From contig CP103030.1 in the NCBI GenBank assembly GCA_024752435.1, positions 992,001 to 1,056,000 on the forward strand: DNA of 64,000 bases, written 5' to 3'. Shown here piece after piece: positions 44,501 through 55,005 of this stretch. Made by a program: the position numbers and the translations under genes. Position 1 is the first letter of the stretch; every line of letters starts with the position of its first letter. Source of the DNA: Allantophomopsis cytisporea. Taxonomy: Eukaryota; Ascomycota; Leotiomycetes; Phacidiales; Phacidiaceae. The notes below the pieces were generated by a model, which saw only the letters and a list, made by a program, of their open reading frames with translations, was not told the DNA's origin and made no database searches.

Positions 44501-44920
44501 ACAGATAGCTACGCTTTTTGGAATAATAGTGGCTATGTGACTGGACAGACCAGTTCGTGGAATCAGATGCGGAAGCCAGGTCTATGAGAATGATGGAAGT
44601 GGAAATACTAAGCAGGGATTATCCTTGTGAATGTAACAGTTCTAGCATAAGGAGCAGTGGGTCGCCTTGAGGCAGCAGCTGACTCAACCATTGGGAGCAA
44701 CCTTGTGAGTCTTTGGTATTGGATTACGGTGACAGGACCGGTAGTGGAACTTGTGAGCACCAATAGGCCATGTGCAGGATTTAAGATACAAGCAGGACTA
44801 GTTCTTGAGTCAGAGAAGGACCTAGTATTCGGAGGTTATTGTGCCAGTGTTGAGCCAGCCCGTTACAGGCGCAACAGAACTTAGAAGAGCTAGGCTGAAC
44901 AGTATGTTGGAGATTATCAT
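44500..44920 (-). pseudogene. Decayed relative of the Ser/Thr-rich secreted protein gene (copy A)
   Basis: Around its former start (complement of 44918-44920) the bases GCTGAACAGTA...TTGGAGATTATCAT align with the intact gene's start region GCTGAGTAGTACAAGGTTGG. Upstream and downstream blocks align with copy B (for example ATGTGACTGGACAGACCAGT against ATGTGATTGGAACGGCCAGT). The minus-strand reading has many stops. Cys-containing pieces such as SCLYLKSCTWPIG remain. It is a pseudogene by multiple stops and frameshifts; extent is approximate. Confidence 0.5.
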
Positions 44921-45479
44921 TACACCAGTGGAAGAGCAACTCTGAAGACAAATGTACGACTTTGTACCAGGTATTTCCTCGACTCAAGAACTCTTCGAAG
45001 CCGAAGAGAACAAATTTGGGGCCAGCTTCGAAAACGACGATTCCATCTCTCCGTATTGAACGCATAAACCATATTTATGAATTTGTTACTCTCAGTCATA
45101 ACGCAAAAGCGCCCGCCTGCAATATGGACATCTAGATTGCTCGATGAATCAGTGTCAGATCCGGAGCAGAAGCTGGCTTCAAGCCCACCGTCACACTAGC
45201 CATGTAGTTAGTAGCTCACGAAGGAAGACAAAGCCCCATGTGTAACTTTACAACTGACTGGATCCGTCATATTTCTCTGATCGCCACATGTCGGATATCA
45301 TTTTCCGAGATCCACGCGGAAGGTTACTGCATATCCATCTGGCCTGTGCAGTAACTGAACCAGAAAAGTTGCTGAAGAGCATGGTTTGATTTCATGCATG
45401 GTCATATAGTACGTGTAGCGAGCGCTGGAGATCATGAGGAGGAGAGTACCGATTACTTCGACCGCAGATGTGGCCTATT

Positions 45480-45943
45480 CGTCTCCTCCTACTTATCTTG
45501 TTGCTTGATAGCCAAGCCTCTCGGTGTGGTAGTGACTATGTGATTGGAACGGCCAGTACTTCTAGCCTTTGAGGTGGCAGGGTTAGATTTTGAAACCGGA
45601 GCTATTGTTTTAAAAGAAGTGGAAGGGCAGACAGTAGAAGTGATATTGTAGCATGAGAGGCACTAAGTCTCTTCAAGGTCGCAGTTAACGTATATGTTTG
45701 AACAACTCTTGTAAGTCCGATGAATCCACTCTCAGTGTTAATAAGCTCGTTAGAAGATATGAGCACTGACGTGCTTGAAGGTAGAGTTCGATGGTGCCGG
45801 AGGATCGATACAAGTAAGGCTGGATCCTAAACCAAAAGTGCATTCAGAAGCTGTGATTCTAAGTGTTAAACTGGCCCATCACAGGCTCACAAGGCCTCAA
45901 AACGACTATCTTAGCTGAACAGTACAAGGCTACAGACCTTCAT
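45480..45943 (-). pseudogene. Decayed relative of the Ser/Thr-rich secreted protein gene (copy B)
   Basis: The start codon (complement of 45941-45943) and the first residues MKVCSLVLFS are preserved and parallel the intact MKIPNLVLLS, but a stop follows at codon 11. At DNA level GCTGAACAGTACAAGGCT (then ACAGACCTTCAT) matches the intact GCTGAGTAGTACAAGGTT (then GGGGATCTTCAT). Further in, a frame reads ITASECTFGLGSSLTCIDPP followed by Asn/Ser/Thr-rich residues, comparable to the Cys block of the intact protein. Stops and frameshifts continue to the left. Confidence 0.6.
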
Positions 45944-45956
45944 CTTGACCGCATGA

Positions 45957-46250
45957 TTAGAAAACAGAAAAGCCAATAAATGTGCCGAGTGCGCTTAGTA
46001 AACCGGGGGTGATTGTCAACTTAGGAATCGATATGCTTGTACTTTCTTTCTGTTCAGTAGGCTTGTCTTGCATGCGTCGCTTTTTTCGCTGGCATTCGTT
46101 CTGGTGGGCTCTTGGGCGATGTAGGGCGCTGAGCGTATGAGATAAGAGTAGATTAAAGGCATATTCAAGTACGAGACACGACAACTAATACTCACAGAAT
46201 AAGAACTGAGGAGAACAAACGTCTGCAACCTCCCTCTACGTATGTTTGAA
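45957..46250 (-). pseudogene. 3' remnant of another Ser/Thr-rich protein gene
   Basis: A minus frame ending at 45957 reads ESTSISIPKLTITPGLLSALGTF followed by IGFSVF and stop: a Ser/Thr spacer and then a terminal hydrophobic segment, as in a GPI or membrane tail. It lacks an ATG start. The upstream frame is broken, apart from a GTGAGT that could once have been a donor. It sits 13 bases upstream of the copy B start, so it probably belongs to the same array of related genes. Confidence 0.35.
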
Positions 46251-47330
46251 TAGTTTGATAGGATGCGAATGGTGTAGTGTTATAAAATCAACGTAGAAGT
46301 GATGGAAACTCGGAGATAATGGGGCGGAAGGTAAATGGAGAATGAGCAGAGATTAGGTAGATCATCATGCAGGAGTTTATAAATACGTAGGCTGGAGAAT
46401 ACTTAGAATTAGTAGCAGGGTCTATGGTAGCACTTCATACCAGGGTCTAGCAGGGGTAATATGCATTACAAGGGAGTATAATTTCCCAGCGTACCTTTGA
46501 TGATGTTTCAACATTGAAGCCTTTACAATCCTTCGTATTCCTAGGTGCTCTCATTTTATCCAAGATCCTCCTATGTACATTACACCGGTAGATACTTGCT
46601 GATGTCGACTTTGGGTAAGGTGTATATCTTCGCGTGGAGTGGTAGATCCACCCATTGCGTAGGATACTTGCTGCCTCCATCCTCAAAAACAATTCATCCA
46701 GACAGACAGAAAGTTCACCAGTCTCCGCAGTGTCGTACAACATGATCTCGCATTTACTTGCATCTGATACACTATGGGGAGGAATGGAGGCGGGTTCGTA
46801 TTTCGCATTGATCGGTAGGCTTGAGCTCCCCCGTAATATCAAGCTCTTGCGTGATTTCTGATATAGAATCAATTCAAATGTTTAACGTTATCATATTCTG
46901 CAGTGTGTATATGTCAGACGCAGAACGATGCGGTATTGTTATCTACGAACAACTAACTCACGTTACAACGGATGACCTCCTGGTTGAGGATGAGATCCCT
47001 GCGCTATGGATAGCCTTGCTTTTGTCGAGCGCTTAGGAGAAGACCCTGATGAGTCAGAAGCAGCCAATCAAGTGTACAAATTAATCTCTTCGGCACCAGA
47101 AGACTGCGGACCGTCCATTTCCACTAAACGATCTTGTACTCAGAAGTAGCTGGGCGTGCATACACTTGCACTTCAGCCATCTAAGCCCCGGGCCCCCCTT
47201 CCAGCTCACCATCCCTAGCAGCCTAGCGATGCGATGAACATGCCGATTTCCTTTTATTGTTGTTCTTACAGACTCCTTTCAAAGACCATGAGGTTAAGAG
47301 TACTCATACAATGTAGTCTTGCTTTGTTAC
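46251..47330. other. Gene-poor accessory region
   Basis: Nothing firmly supported. Two items look mildly protein-like: a minus frame at 46447-46872 without an early ATG, and a 41-codon plus frame from ATG 46911 to 47036 (ERCGIVIYEQLTHVTTDDLL) preceded by a CTGCAG acceptor-like site. Both could be fragments of lost genes. Confidence 0.4.
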
Positions 47331-47339
47331 TAGCGTGAT

Positions 47340-48250
47340 ACAAGCAAATCAAGTGTGTTCGTCTTCCCTAGAATACATATGGGGGGAGAAAGAAAGAAAA
47401 GAAGGGGAAAATGCAAGCATATTGAAAGCTCGTATATAGCTCTGTATAGTACATTGACAACTCGCTGTATACACAGAATTCTATCCGCGTACGTACCAAG
47501 CTCTCCAGGTGATGGTGAGGGTTTTGGTAGTGAGGCTAATGCCAATGCCCACAAGCACAGCGATGAGATTGTATTTCGCACGAATGTTCCCACTCTTGTT
47601 TTTTTGATGGTTGTACTAATTCGAAGACGGGTGCTTGTAGGTTTTGAAGTGACGGAACTCGACATCGAAGCCAACGAGGTGAAGTGATGAGGTTCATGTG
47701 GTTAATCTTAGTGAAAACAATTGTTGAATCGGAAGAACTTCTGAGCTTTGTTGGAGTGACATGTGCCAAATTGTATGTCGGTGTGGTAGTGAGTGGTAGT
47801 GGCAGATGGTGTTGCTGTCGATGGGGATAATTACGGCTTCGGTCTTGAAAACTCTCGATTCGTGGAATACGCTGGTCTCAGTTGATGCCGCGATCGTGAA
47901 ATTCGAAAACGTTCTTTTCAATACCAGATCTCTAAGTCTATATTCATTGTTAAAGAGTTATGGGGGATGTAAAGAAAGTAAGGTCTGTTGCTGAGTCGGA
48001 AGATAGCGACGAGATTGGTCTGCTCGGTACCTTCTCGCTCTCCTTGAGGCAAACAACTAGTGTGCTAGAGACAAACCCTTTCAAAACTAAAAGAAAACAG
48101 AACTTGAATGATTGTCATCTCGGATTCTCACTCGTGATAGAGCCAGAGAATAGAATAATAGCAGTAGTTGAGCGTGGTGTTAGATGCTCTTGCAGTAGAT
48201 TCCAAATTTATTCTCGAACCATCCAGCGTTTCTGCCAATACGCGACGAGA
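47340..48250 (-). pseudogene. Probable fourth decayed Ser/Thr-rich secreted-protein gene
   Basis: Minus-strand frames give Ser/Thr-rich pieces in different phases: STATPSATTTHYHTD, then SLASMSSSVTSKPTSTR, then a hydrophobic segment KYNLIAVLVGIGISLTTKTL resembling a membrane or GPI tail. They are separated by stops and frameshifts. The order (Thr-rich body, then hydrophobic tail) repeats that of the neighbouring remnants. The limits are approximate and homology to copies A and B is less certain. Confidence 0.35.
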
Positions 48251-49470
48251 AGCTGAGAGATTAGCCTGCCTAGGGGAATTAACGAGTTGATACCTTGGCT
48301 TTCCTACTCAAGCATCCTCACTATCAGCCTCGCAGCATATAATGCATGCTCTCTACCTATTATTCTTACCTCGACTCTCATCGATTGCCAGCTGTTTCTT
48401 AGTTACCATACCCAGACTGTCAATAGGATGTTTCCTTACCATTCCTAACCAACATCTACGATGGTAATGGAGCATGCCATCACTCAATAGTCGACGGTGT
48501 ACCGATCAACCGTGCCAACCGCTTCAACATAAGCAAAAAAAGAGACGGCCCTCACTCGCATCAGCATCAAGCACATAATAGGTTGACTTGAGGCTTCACT
48601 CCGGTGTGAAATATCCCTGTGCGCAGCACGTCGGCCGTTTTTATGCCCCAAGGCGGCTGTGCCCCCGAGGCAGAATAACGTAGGTATCGATGCAAGTTAT
48701 GAAGAACTCCACCATCGATCTACCAAACTCTGCATCTGAGACGTATCAACGCTCACGACTTGAGATGCGAGATAGCATGGATGTAATCACTATAGCAACT
48801 GGCAGCGTTGGGATGTGACCAGTGCGTAGGACTGCCTGCGCAACTGACTCAAATGTGATGGACCTACATATGCAATTCAGGCTCCAGCAATGCTGGTGTT
48901 CAAATCCCAATGTTCGAAATGTAACAAATTGGCTGGATATCAGATTCTGGGCTTTAGGAGATATCTACCTTGTGCAGCTGTGGATTCTACCGACAAGCCG
49001 CATCTGTATTCTTTCTCTCTCATTATCCAGAACGCCAGAAGCACAGCGCAGAAAAGCACAGCCGCGTCCAGTGAGATCATATGCGTCACGATTTACAGGG
49101 AAAGGCTAACGCGTGCTCACGTGCTTTGTTCGTGTACTTAAAGCTCAACCTATCATTGGCAAGGATTAATCATATCAGGATTCGGAACAAACCCCGATTA
49201 AGCCATCACACACACTAGTAATCCCCGCCTCCGCCCCCTCCCTTTCGACTTCGCTTCTTATCGCCATGCTTCTTCTTGTCTCGTAATCGGGTTTCGTTCC
49301 CAATTATCTGGCTACAAAGGTTGTCAGTCGAAGCACACATAATATTAGGATAGAATTGTGGATATGATAGTCAATAATGGTGAAGCCTTACATCCCCGTA
49401 CCAATCATATAGAAAATGAATGAAAGATCCGGGGATTTATGGAAGTCGTTCAACCTCAGTCGAGGGAGTA
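48251..49470. other. Intergenic, no gene seen
   Basis: Short frames only. A GTTCAAATCC at about 48898 resembles a tRNA T-arm, but there is no A-box or acceptor stem at the proper distance. The right end is the 3' flank of the release-factor-like gene. Confidence 0.5.
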
Positions 49471-50297
49471 TCAAGTTCGATGGAACCGCTTTTGGACCTT
49501 CATGAATTCTTCAAATTTCTTCGGTGGGAGTAACTTTTCCATTTTTTCAAGATGTCTTGTAACTTGTGCTTTTTTTCGGCAGCCCAGGATGTGGACTTCT
49601 TCTTCACTCGCGTTGGTATATTGACAATTGACGTTCTCCTTTGCTATCCATTTACTCCTGATTACTGCATAAGCATGGCATATAGATGATCTAGTAGCCA
49701 AGACGAAGCATAAGAGAAGACGAAGAAAGGGTTTGATAAGAGACGAACTAAATTCGAGAACTTACTGTTTCTTTATTCGCTCTTGTTTGACTGGCGAGGT
49801 CTCATTGGGAATGGATGCTTCTGCAACCTTTTTTACAAAATCTATCAAGCGCTTCCAGGCCTCTTTCGCATTCTCACTCTGCGTCCTCGATTCCTGTGCA
49901 TGAATCACGAGGTTCCCCTCTTTATTCGAGAGTTTAGAACTTTCGAGAAGAGGATGCATGACAATTGGCGTCACTTCTTTGAGATCTTTCAGCGGGTATT
50001 TGAGTATGGCTTTAGATTCTGTCCTACATGCCAGTATGAGTGCATGGTTCAGTAGAAGATATGATGGATTTCATACTTATTGACTTTCTGGCCACCAGGT
50101 CCACTAGACCTGGCAAAGCTCAGGATCCCTGGTCTATTGGGAATTGTGTTCTTGTTGAAGAAAGCCCACCATTCGCGGGCCTTGGCGTAGTCATTCTCGT
50201 CGAAGGGTGTTGTCTTGATTGATCTCCGAGTGGGGACGACCAGTAGCGAAACTGGGGAAGTGCAAGGTCCTTGGAATCTGGAGAGATGGCGGAGCAT
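49471..50297 (-). CDS. Mitochondrial GGQ release-factor-family protein (Rso55/mtRF-R-like)
   Basis: Three exons (50297-50077, 50023-49766, 49657-49471) encode 221 aa. The N-terminus (MLRHLSRFQGPCTSPVSLLV, then VPTRRSIKTT) is a mitochondrial presequence. The RF-1-like domain starts near residue 55 (IPNRPGILSFARSSGPGGQK) with the catalytic GGQ at about 67-69. The first splice rebuilds GGQKVNKTESKAILKYPL, the usual GGQxVNKTxSKV signature. A basic, helical C-terminus follows (RKKAQVTRHLEKMEKLLPPK), suited to binding ribosomal RNA. Such short GGQ proteins lack codon-recognition domains and release peptides from stalled mitoribosomes. It is most like the yeast Rso55/human mtRF-R (C12orf65) group; the ICT1/Pth4 group is an alternative. 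The third exon is the least certain part. Confidence 0.85.
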
Positions 50298-50412
50298 GAT
50301 GATTATCGGAGATTTTGACTTGCACCAAGCGGAGGAAGAGTATGAGTGATAAGGAAAGATGATTTCCAAGACTTCGTTTGTGTCCTTACAAGCTGCACAG
50401 CTAGAAGTGGGA

Positions 50413-50474
50413 TGTGTGAGGTGTGAGGTGTGAGGTGTGAAGTGTGAGGTGTGAAGTGTGAAGTGTGAAGTGTG
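50413..50474. repeat. (GTGTGAGGT/GTGTGAAGT)n minisatellite
   Basis: Seven 8-9 base units, GTGTGAGGT or GTGAAGTGT variants, in tandem about 115 bases upstream of the release-factor start. Confidence 0.85.
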
Positions 50475-50567
50475 GTAGTATGGTAAGCACGGTACTTAGG
50501 TGTATATGTATGCTTGTACTTTAAACTCGGTACCACAGCTGCATCTTCTACTTAGCTTGGAGGGGCC

Positions 50568-50594
50568 GTTTGAATGTTTGAATGTTTGAATGTT
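50568..50594. repeat. (TTTGAATG)n tandem repeat
   Basis: Three perfect 8-base units. Confidence 0.85.
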
Positions 50595-50823
50595 GTTGCT
50601 ATGCACTGTAATATAATATACATACGTACCCTGGTACTGATTCGTCCCATACAACAGAAACTGGGCGTCGACCCCTCTCATTCAACAAATGAATCGTACG
50701 AATGCTAGGTGGGGTCACGCGTGAGCGATGGAAGTACATAGAACAGAGTATGCAATGGCTGAGGCGAAGCACGGAGTGTTTGAATATATATCTGTCAGTG
50801 GAGATCCTTTGTCGGAGCTGGCA

Positions 50824-50889
50824 AGCAGAAGCAGAGCAGAGCAGAGCAGAGCAAAGCACGGCAGAGCACAGCAAAGCAAAGCACAGCGC
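50824..50889. repeat. (GCAGA)n degenerate repeat
   Basis: About thirteen 5-base units, GCAGA/GCAAA/GCACA/GCACG, in tandem. Confidence 0.85.
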
Positions 50890-51174
50890 AATAACTTGTA
50901 GGTAAGATAGAGCACTGGAACAAGGAATGAGGCTCATTCGGAGGATATCTTCCTAAGGATAAGCACCTTCTTTAGCGTACCTAGCTTTACCGCAGTTCGA
51001 TGTTCGGCTCCTCATTGTTTGTTTGTGTGCGGGCAAGTAAAATCTGTTAGGTCAGGTTGCTCTCAGGCACTCTCGACCCTTCGCTCTCAGCCTTCTCTTA
51101 CCTACTGTACATTACATTAACCTTAGGTAGACTGCTTAGGTACCTTAGCTACCACCTTACCTCACCTTCCCTCA

Positions 51175-51176
51175 CC

Positions 51177-51226
<50 letters not shown>

Positions 51227-51230
51227 CTTC
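51175..51230. repeat. (CT)n microsatellite
   Basis: A long CT run in the 5' leader region of NAB3, preceded by TTACCT units. Confidence 0.9.
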
Positions 51231-51614
51231 AATCATAAACCTCACCCCAGAAAGGGTAAAAGCCCAACCAACGACAATCCTCAGAAAAGAAGAACCTTTT
51301 CCTCCTCCTACCCATCAGCTACCTTTCACCATCTACATATCCCGAATCCATCACTCGAGTCCATCGCATACCTCAAAGTCGTCCATCGTCTTATAACTGA
51401 CACATGTGTAAAGAAGCTTAACCTGCGCGTCATTCATACTCTCCGCCTTTTTCCCATTTTCATTCCAACCCAGAGGAATCCTCTTCACTTTCGCAATCCC
51501 AAAAAAAAAAGAGACCCCACCACCAACTCAACCCAATCCCTCATATCTACACGCACGAAACGCGTCTACTTTTCTTCGCGCCCTTCATAATATCTATCCC
51601 CCTTCAAACAACCC

Positions 51615-51665
51615 AAGAAAAAGAAAGAAAGAAAGAAAGAAAGAAAGAGAAAAGAAAAGAAAAAA
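51615..51665. repeat. (GAAA)n microsatellite
   Basis: GAAA units in the leader about 190 bases before the NAB3 start. Confidence 0.9.
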
Positions 51666-51849
51666 TACTTCCAACCGTTTCCCTTCATCTCGAGGCTCCC
51701 CTACTGCTTCTTGTAGAATCAATCATTCGACAACTCCGAAGTCTTTCTTTCTACTACCCATTCATATCATACCTCCATCCACTCCATCCATCCTCCGCTG
51801 ATGAAGCGCAACTCACATCCTCTGCTTTGAACCCACAAACAGTCTACTT

Positions 51850-54534
51850 ATGACTGACGAAGGACCCGAATTCCACACCCGGGCTGTAACTCCTCTTTCC
51901 CCTCTGCCAGTCCATCCTCCAGAGCCCTCGAATATCCCAGTCCTCTGCAATCAAATCGACCCGATCTTCAACATGACTTCAACCCATATTGCGCCGCCTT
52001 CCGATCCCTACCCACCCCCTGTCATGGAAACCGGCCCGGACACCATCGACGGCGATGGCACAGTAGCTGACGAGGGCTCTGATACCTCAGATCCCTTCGC
52101 AGAAGATTCAGACAAACCCGCTGGTGATGACACTACAAATGTCCCTGCAGACACATCAGAAGACGCCAACGATGATTATGCTATGACATTCGAATCTGAT
52201 GGAGAAGGAGAAATTGTCGAAGATGAAGTCGCAAATGAAGTCCAGGCCCAGCCAATCCTTGAAACTTCCACATCCCAATCGACTGCCATACCCGTCGCTA
52301 CAGCCACTGAGTCGTCCATGGCCTCTATCCCAGTTGCTACTACACATGGTCAACGCCGAGCTTCAAGCTCCTCTACCCTTGCTCCTACTTCTGCAGCTGA
52401 AGCTGAAGCTACTCTTTCGCAGAATGGAGCACAAGAAGGTCTCAGCAATGGTGCAGTGCCAGTCCCAGCGCTACCACAGACACAGATGCAGGGCAATGGA
52501 AGCAATGGAGGCAAGGAAATAGACATACAACAATTACTCGATAATATCACTGCAAATGCCAACAATGCTCCTACTGGCAATGCCATTTCCCCAATCACCC
52601 CTTCTGCCCTCAGCTTCCCAGCTGCGGGCCTTTCCGCCCATTCAAGCCTTCCTCCACGCCCTCCTGTCCAGCAGAAACCATCCGTACAGCCGACTTACCC
52701 CGGTGCCCCAGGCACAGCATCAAGTTACCAGTCGTATGGTCCTCCAGGAGTGAGCCTTGTTGCTGCTGGTGCCCCGGGTACCTCCACCGATCATAGAAAT
52801 GTACTCCCTCCTCCACCTTCTGCTTCCTTTGGTAGCCCAAACCCGCTAGCCAACAATCCACCACCATCAGCTTCATATTCCCAAGCGCCCAGGAACCAGC
52901 CTCCCCCACCAGGACGACCAATAAGAAGTGATCTTCTTGATGATGCAGATACACCATGGGGCCCAGATATTCAGAAGTTGTATGATACTTTCTTAACCGA
53001 GGAGCGTGGATATGTTACAGAGGGCTTATGGGATAGGTTCCCGTTGGGATCTCGTTTGTTCATCGGTGAGTGATTCTTGACTGAAATTCAGCGCTTGTTA
53101 TTGACTTTGTTTACAGGCAATCTCCCAACGGAGAAGGTCACCAAACGTGATCTCTTCCATGTCTTCCACAAATATGGCAGGCTTGCTCAGGTTTCTATCA
53201 AACAAGCTTATGGCTTTGTGCAATTTCATGACGTCGATGCTTGTCACTTTGCACTTGAGAACGAGCAGGGTGCGGAGCTCAGAGGTAGAAGAATGCGTGA
53301 GTGGTGCAATCCGTCCAAATATCTTGCAAGGTTGCTGACAGCTGCAGATCTTGAGATTTCAAAACCTCAGAAGAATACCAAGAACGCTAGTAGCTCAGCA
53401 GCGACCACTACTAATCGCCGCTCAAGATCGCCTGACTATATGCGCGGAGGTGCTACTGACCGGGGTGGAAGAGGCTCTCAAAGAGGCGGTACATATGACA
53501 GATATGACAATCGTCAAAGCAATGCGAGGGTTTCAGATTTCAGAAGTCCAGGAGGGAGACAGAGAGATGATTATAGACCTGGTCGCTCTCCTTCACCATC
53601 ACGTGGAAACTTTCGCGGGCGTGATGACTACAGTGGCCGCGGAGGTCGTGATTACTATGACAGTCGAGACCGTCGACGCAGCCGATCCAGATCTCCTCAT
53701 GGGCGTAGGGATAGTGACAGATATCGTCGCAGAAGTCCAAGCCCAAGAGCGAGAGATACTATCGAGGATTCGGACTTGCAGATTCCAAAGCGCGACCCCA
53801 GAGATGTACCAGATGTACAGATCATATTGATGGACGAATTGGATCGAGGCTTCGTTGGTTGGGTCGAAGGTGAATTGAGGAATCGTGGCATAAAGCTCGA
53901 AACAATGTTCCTCAGTACAAGGCTCTCCCTCCAAGCTGTTATCAATCGACAGATCCTGGAAGGTGTTCTCGCCGTTGCTCAACTTACCCGACAATCCCAA
54001 GACAGAAGTAAAATCCCCCTCCAGATCTTCGACCGCAGCGGAGGAGCTGGCAATGTTCGATTCGATGAGTACCAAGATCTTGAGCCCCGAATTGCTGCAG
54101 AGCTTGTCGTCCGCGAGAAGGAAAAGGCAGTCGCAGCTTCAGCCTATCCCCAATACCCAACGACGCAAACCTACCAACCTGCTCCGGCCGCGCAGGTCCC
54201 CAACCTTGCAAGCCTTGTCGGCAACCTCGACAATGCTACGCTCCAGAAACTTCTGGGAAACTTGAACTCTGCACCTCTTCAGCAAAACGCCCAGTTGCCA
54301 CCTGTGCAGAATAATGCCTCACCAGATATCGCCAGTATTTTGGGCAGCATCTTACAACAACCTCCACAGCAGCCAAGCTACCCACAACCTCCGATTCAGA
54401 ACCCTTATGGTACTTCTTCGGCGGGCAATGGTGTTAGTGCCTTGCAAGGAGGTGCTCCAATACAAGGTAATCCGCAGCAATCTGAGCAGCAGGTGCAGAA
54501 TATTATGGCACAACTTGCGAGGTATCGGCAATGA
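51850..54534 (+). CDS. nab3: Nab3-like nuclear RNA-binding protein (transcription termination)
   Basis: Three exons (51850-53065, 53117-53296, 53348-54534) encode 860 aa. Residues 1-380 are disordered: acidic Asp/Glu around 65-130, then Ala/Pro/Ser-rich. The RRM is at about 398-470: RNP2 SRLFIGNLP, KRDLFHVFHKYGRL, RNP1-like YGFVQF. Its end, RGRRMHLEISKP, appears only after removing the 51-base intron 53297-53347. A basic RS/RGG region follows at about 485-600. A conserved C-terminal domain near 618-700 (VPDVQIILMDELDRGFVGWV) precedes a Gln/Pro-rich tail. Yeast Nab3 works with Nrd1 and Sen1 to end transcription of snRNAs, snoRNAs and cryptic RNAs and route them to the exosome. A second in-frame Met at 51973 could also start. 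Confidence 0.88.
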
Positions 54535-54916
54535 AAGAATACACAGTGGCCATTATATGAATACCAATATCGTATTGTAAATGGGCGTGGTAACTAGTTG
54601 CTTGCGTACAAGCAATTCAACATTCGATCTCAGATCTGGCGTTTAAGAAAGCATGAATATGTATCATAGGTGACGCGAAATTTGGAGGCATGGATTGTTC
54701 TGCAGGATTTTTATATTGTGTCTTTGATACCTGGAGTTGGGTTTGGTATTGGCAGTGAGGACTCGTCTTGGAGCCTATATCTGCCACTTGCAGCTTGCTG
54801 CTCTATGTATAATACAATTGCCCTTCTGGGAGATTCCTAAATTGATATCCTTATGAATGCTCTTTTTTCAAATCCACCTTATTGTACATTAATTTCCTGA
54901 ACTTTTCCCATCCTTT
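54535..54916. other. Intergenic between convergent NAB3 and LETM1-type genes
   Basis: 3' flanks of both genes. A possible last exon of the LETM1-domain gene lies just to the right (54917-54953). Confidence 0.45.
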
Positions 54917-55005
54917 TTAGATAATCCTTGGATGTAACTGGGCTTCGGCCATACTGAAGGTCTTGAATATCATTAGTTCTATTCATTGCTTGAAGGAAAA
55001 CAAAC

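Larger units (their letters stand above)
50298..51849. other. Repeat-rich promoter and leader region of NAB3
   Basis: A divergent spacer between the release-factor gene and NAB3. It contains four tandem-repeat tracts (listed) and, from about 51,050, a pyrimidine-rich leader. A 177-codon frame at 51057-51590 is Ser/Leu-biased and lies across a CT repeat, so I do not accept it as a gene. Confidence 0.5.

Noticed and set aside
46447..46872. 141-codon minus frame in the accessory block
   Set aside because: Starts at TTG, overlaps plus frames and shows no family motif; not enough to call a gene.
48885..48915. T-arm-like GTTCAAATCC
   Set aside because: No A-box or cloverleaf upstream; probably chance.
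51057..51590. 177-codon plus frame before NAB3
   Set aside because: Lies over a CT microsatellite; the composition is Ser/Leu-repeat and it looks like untranslated leader.
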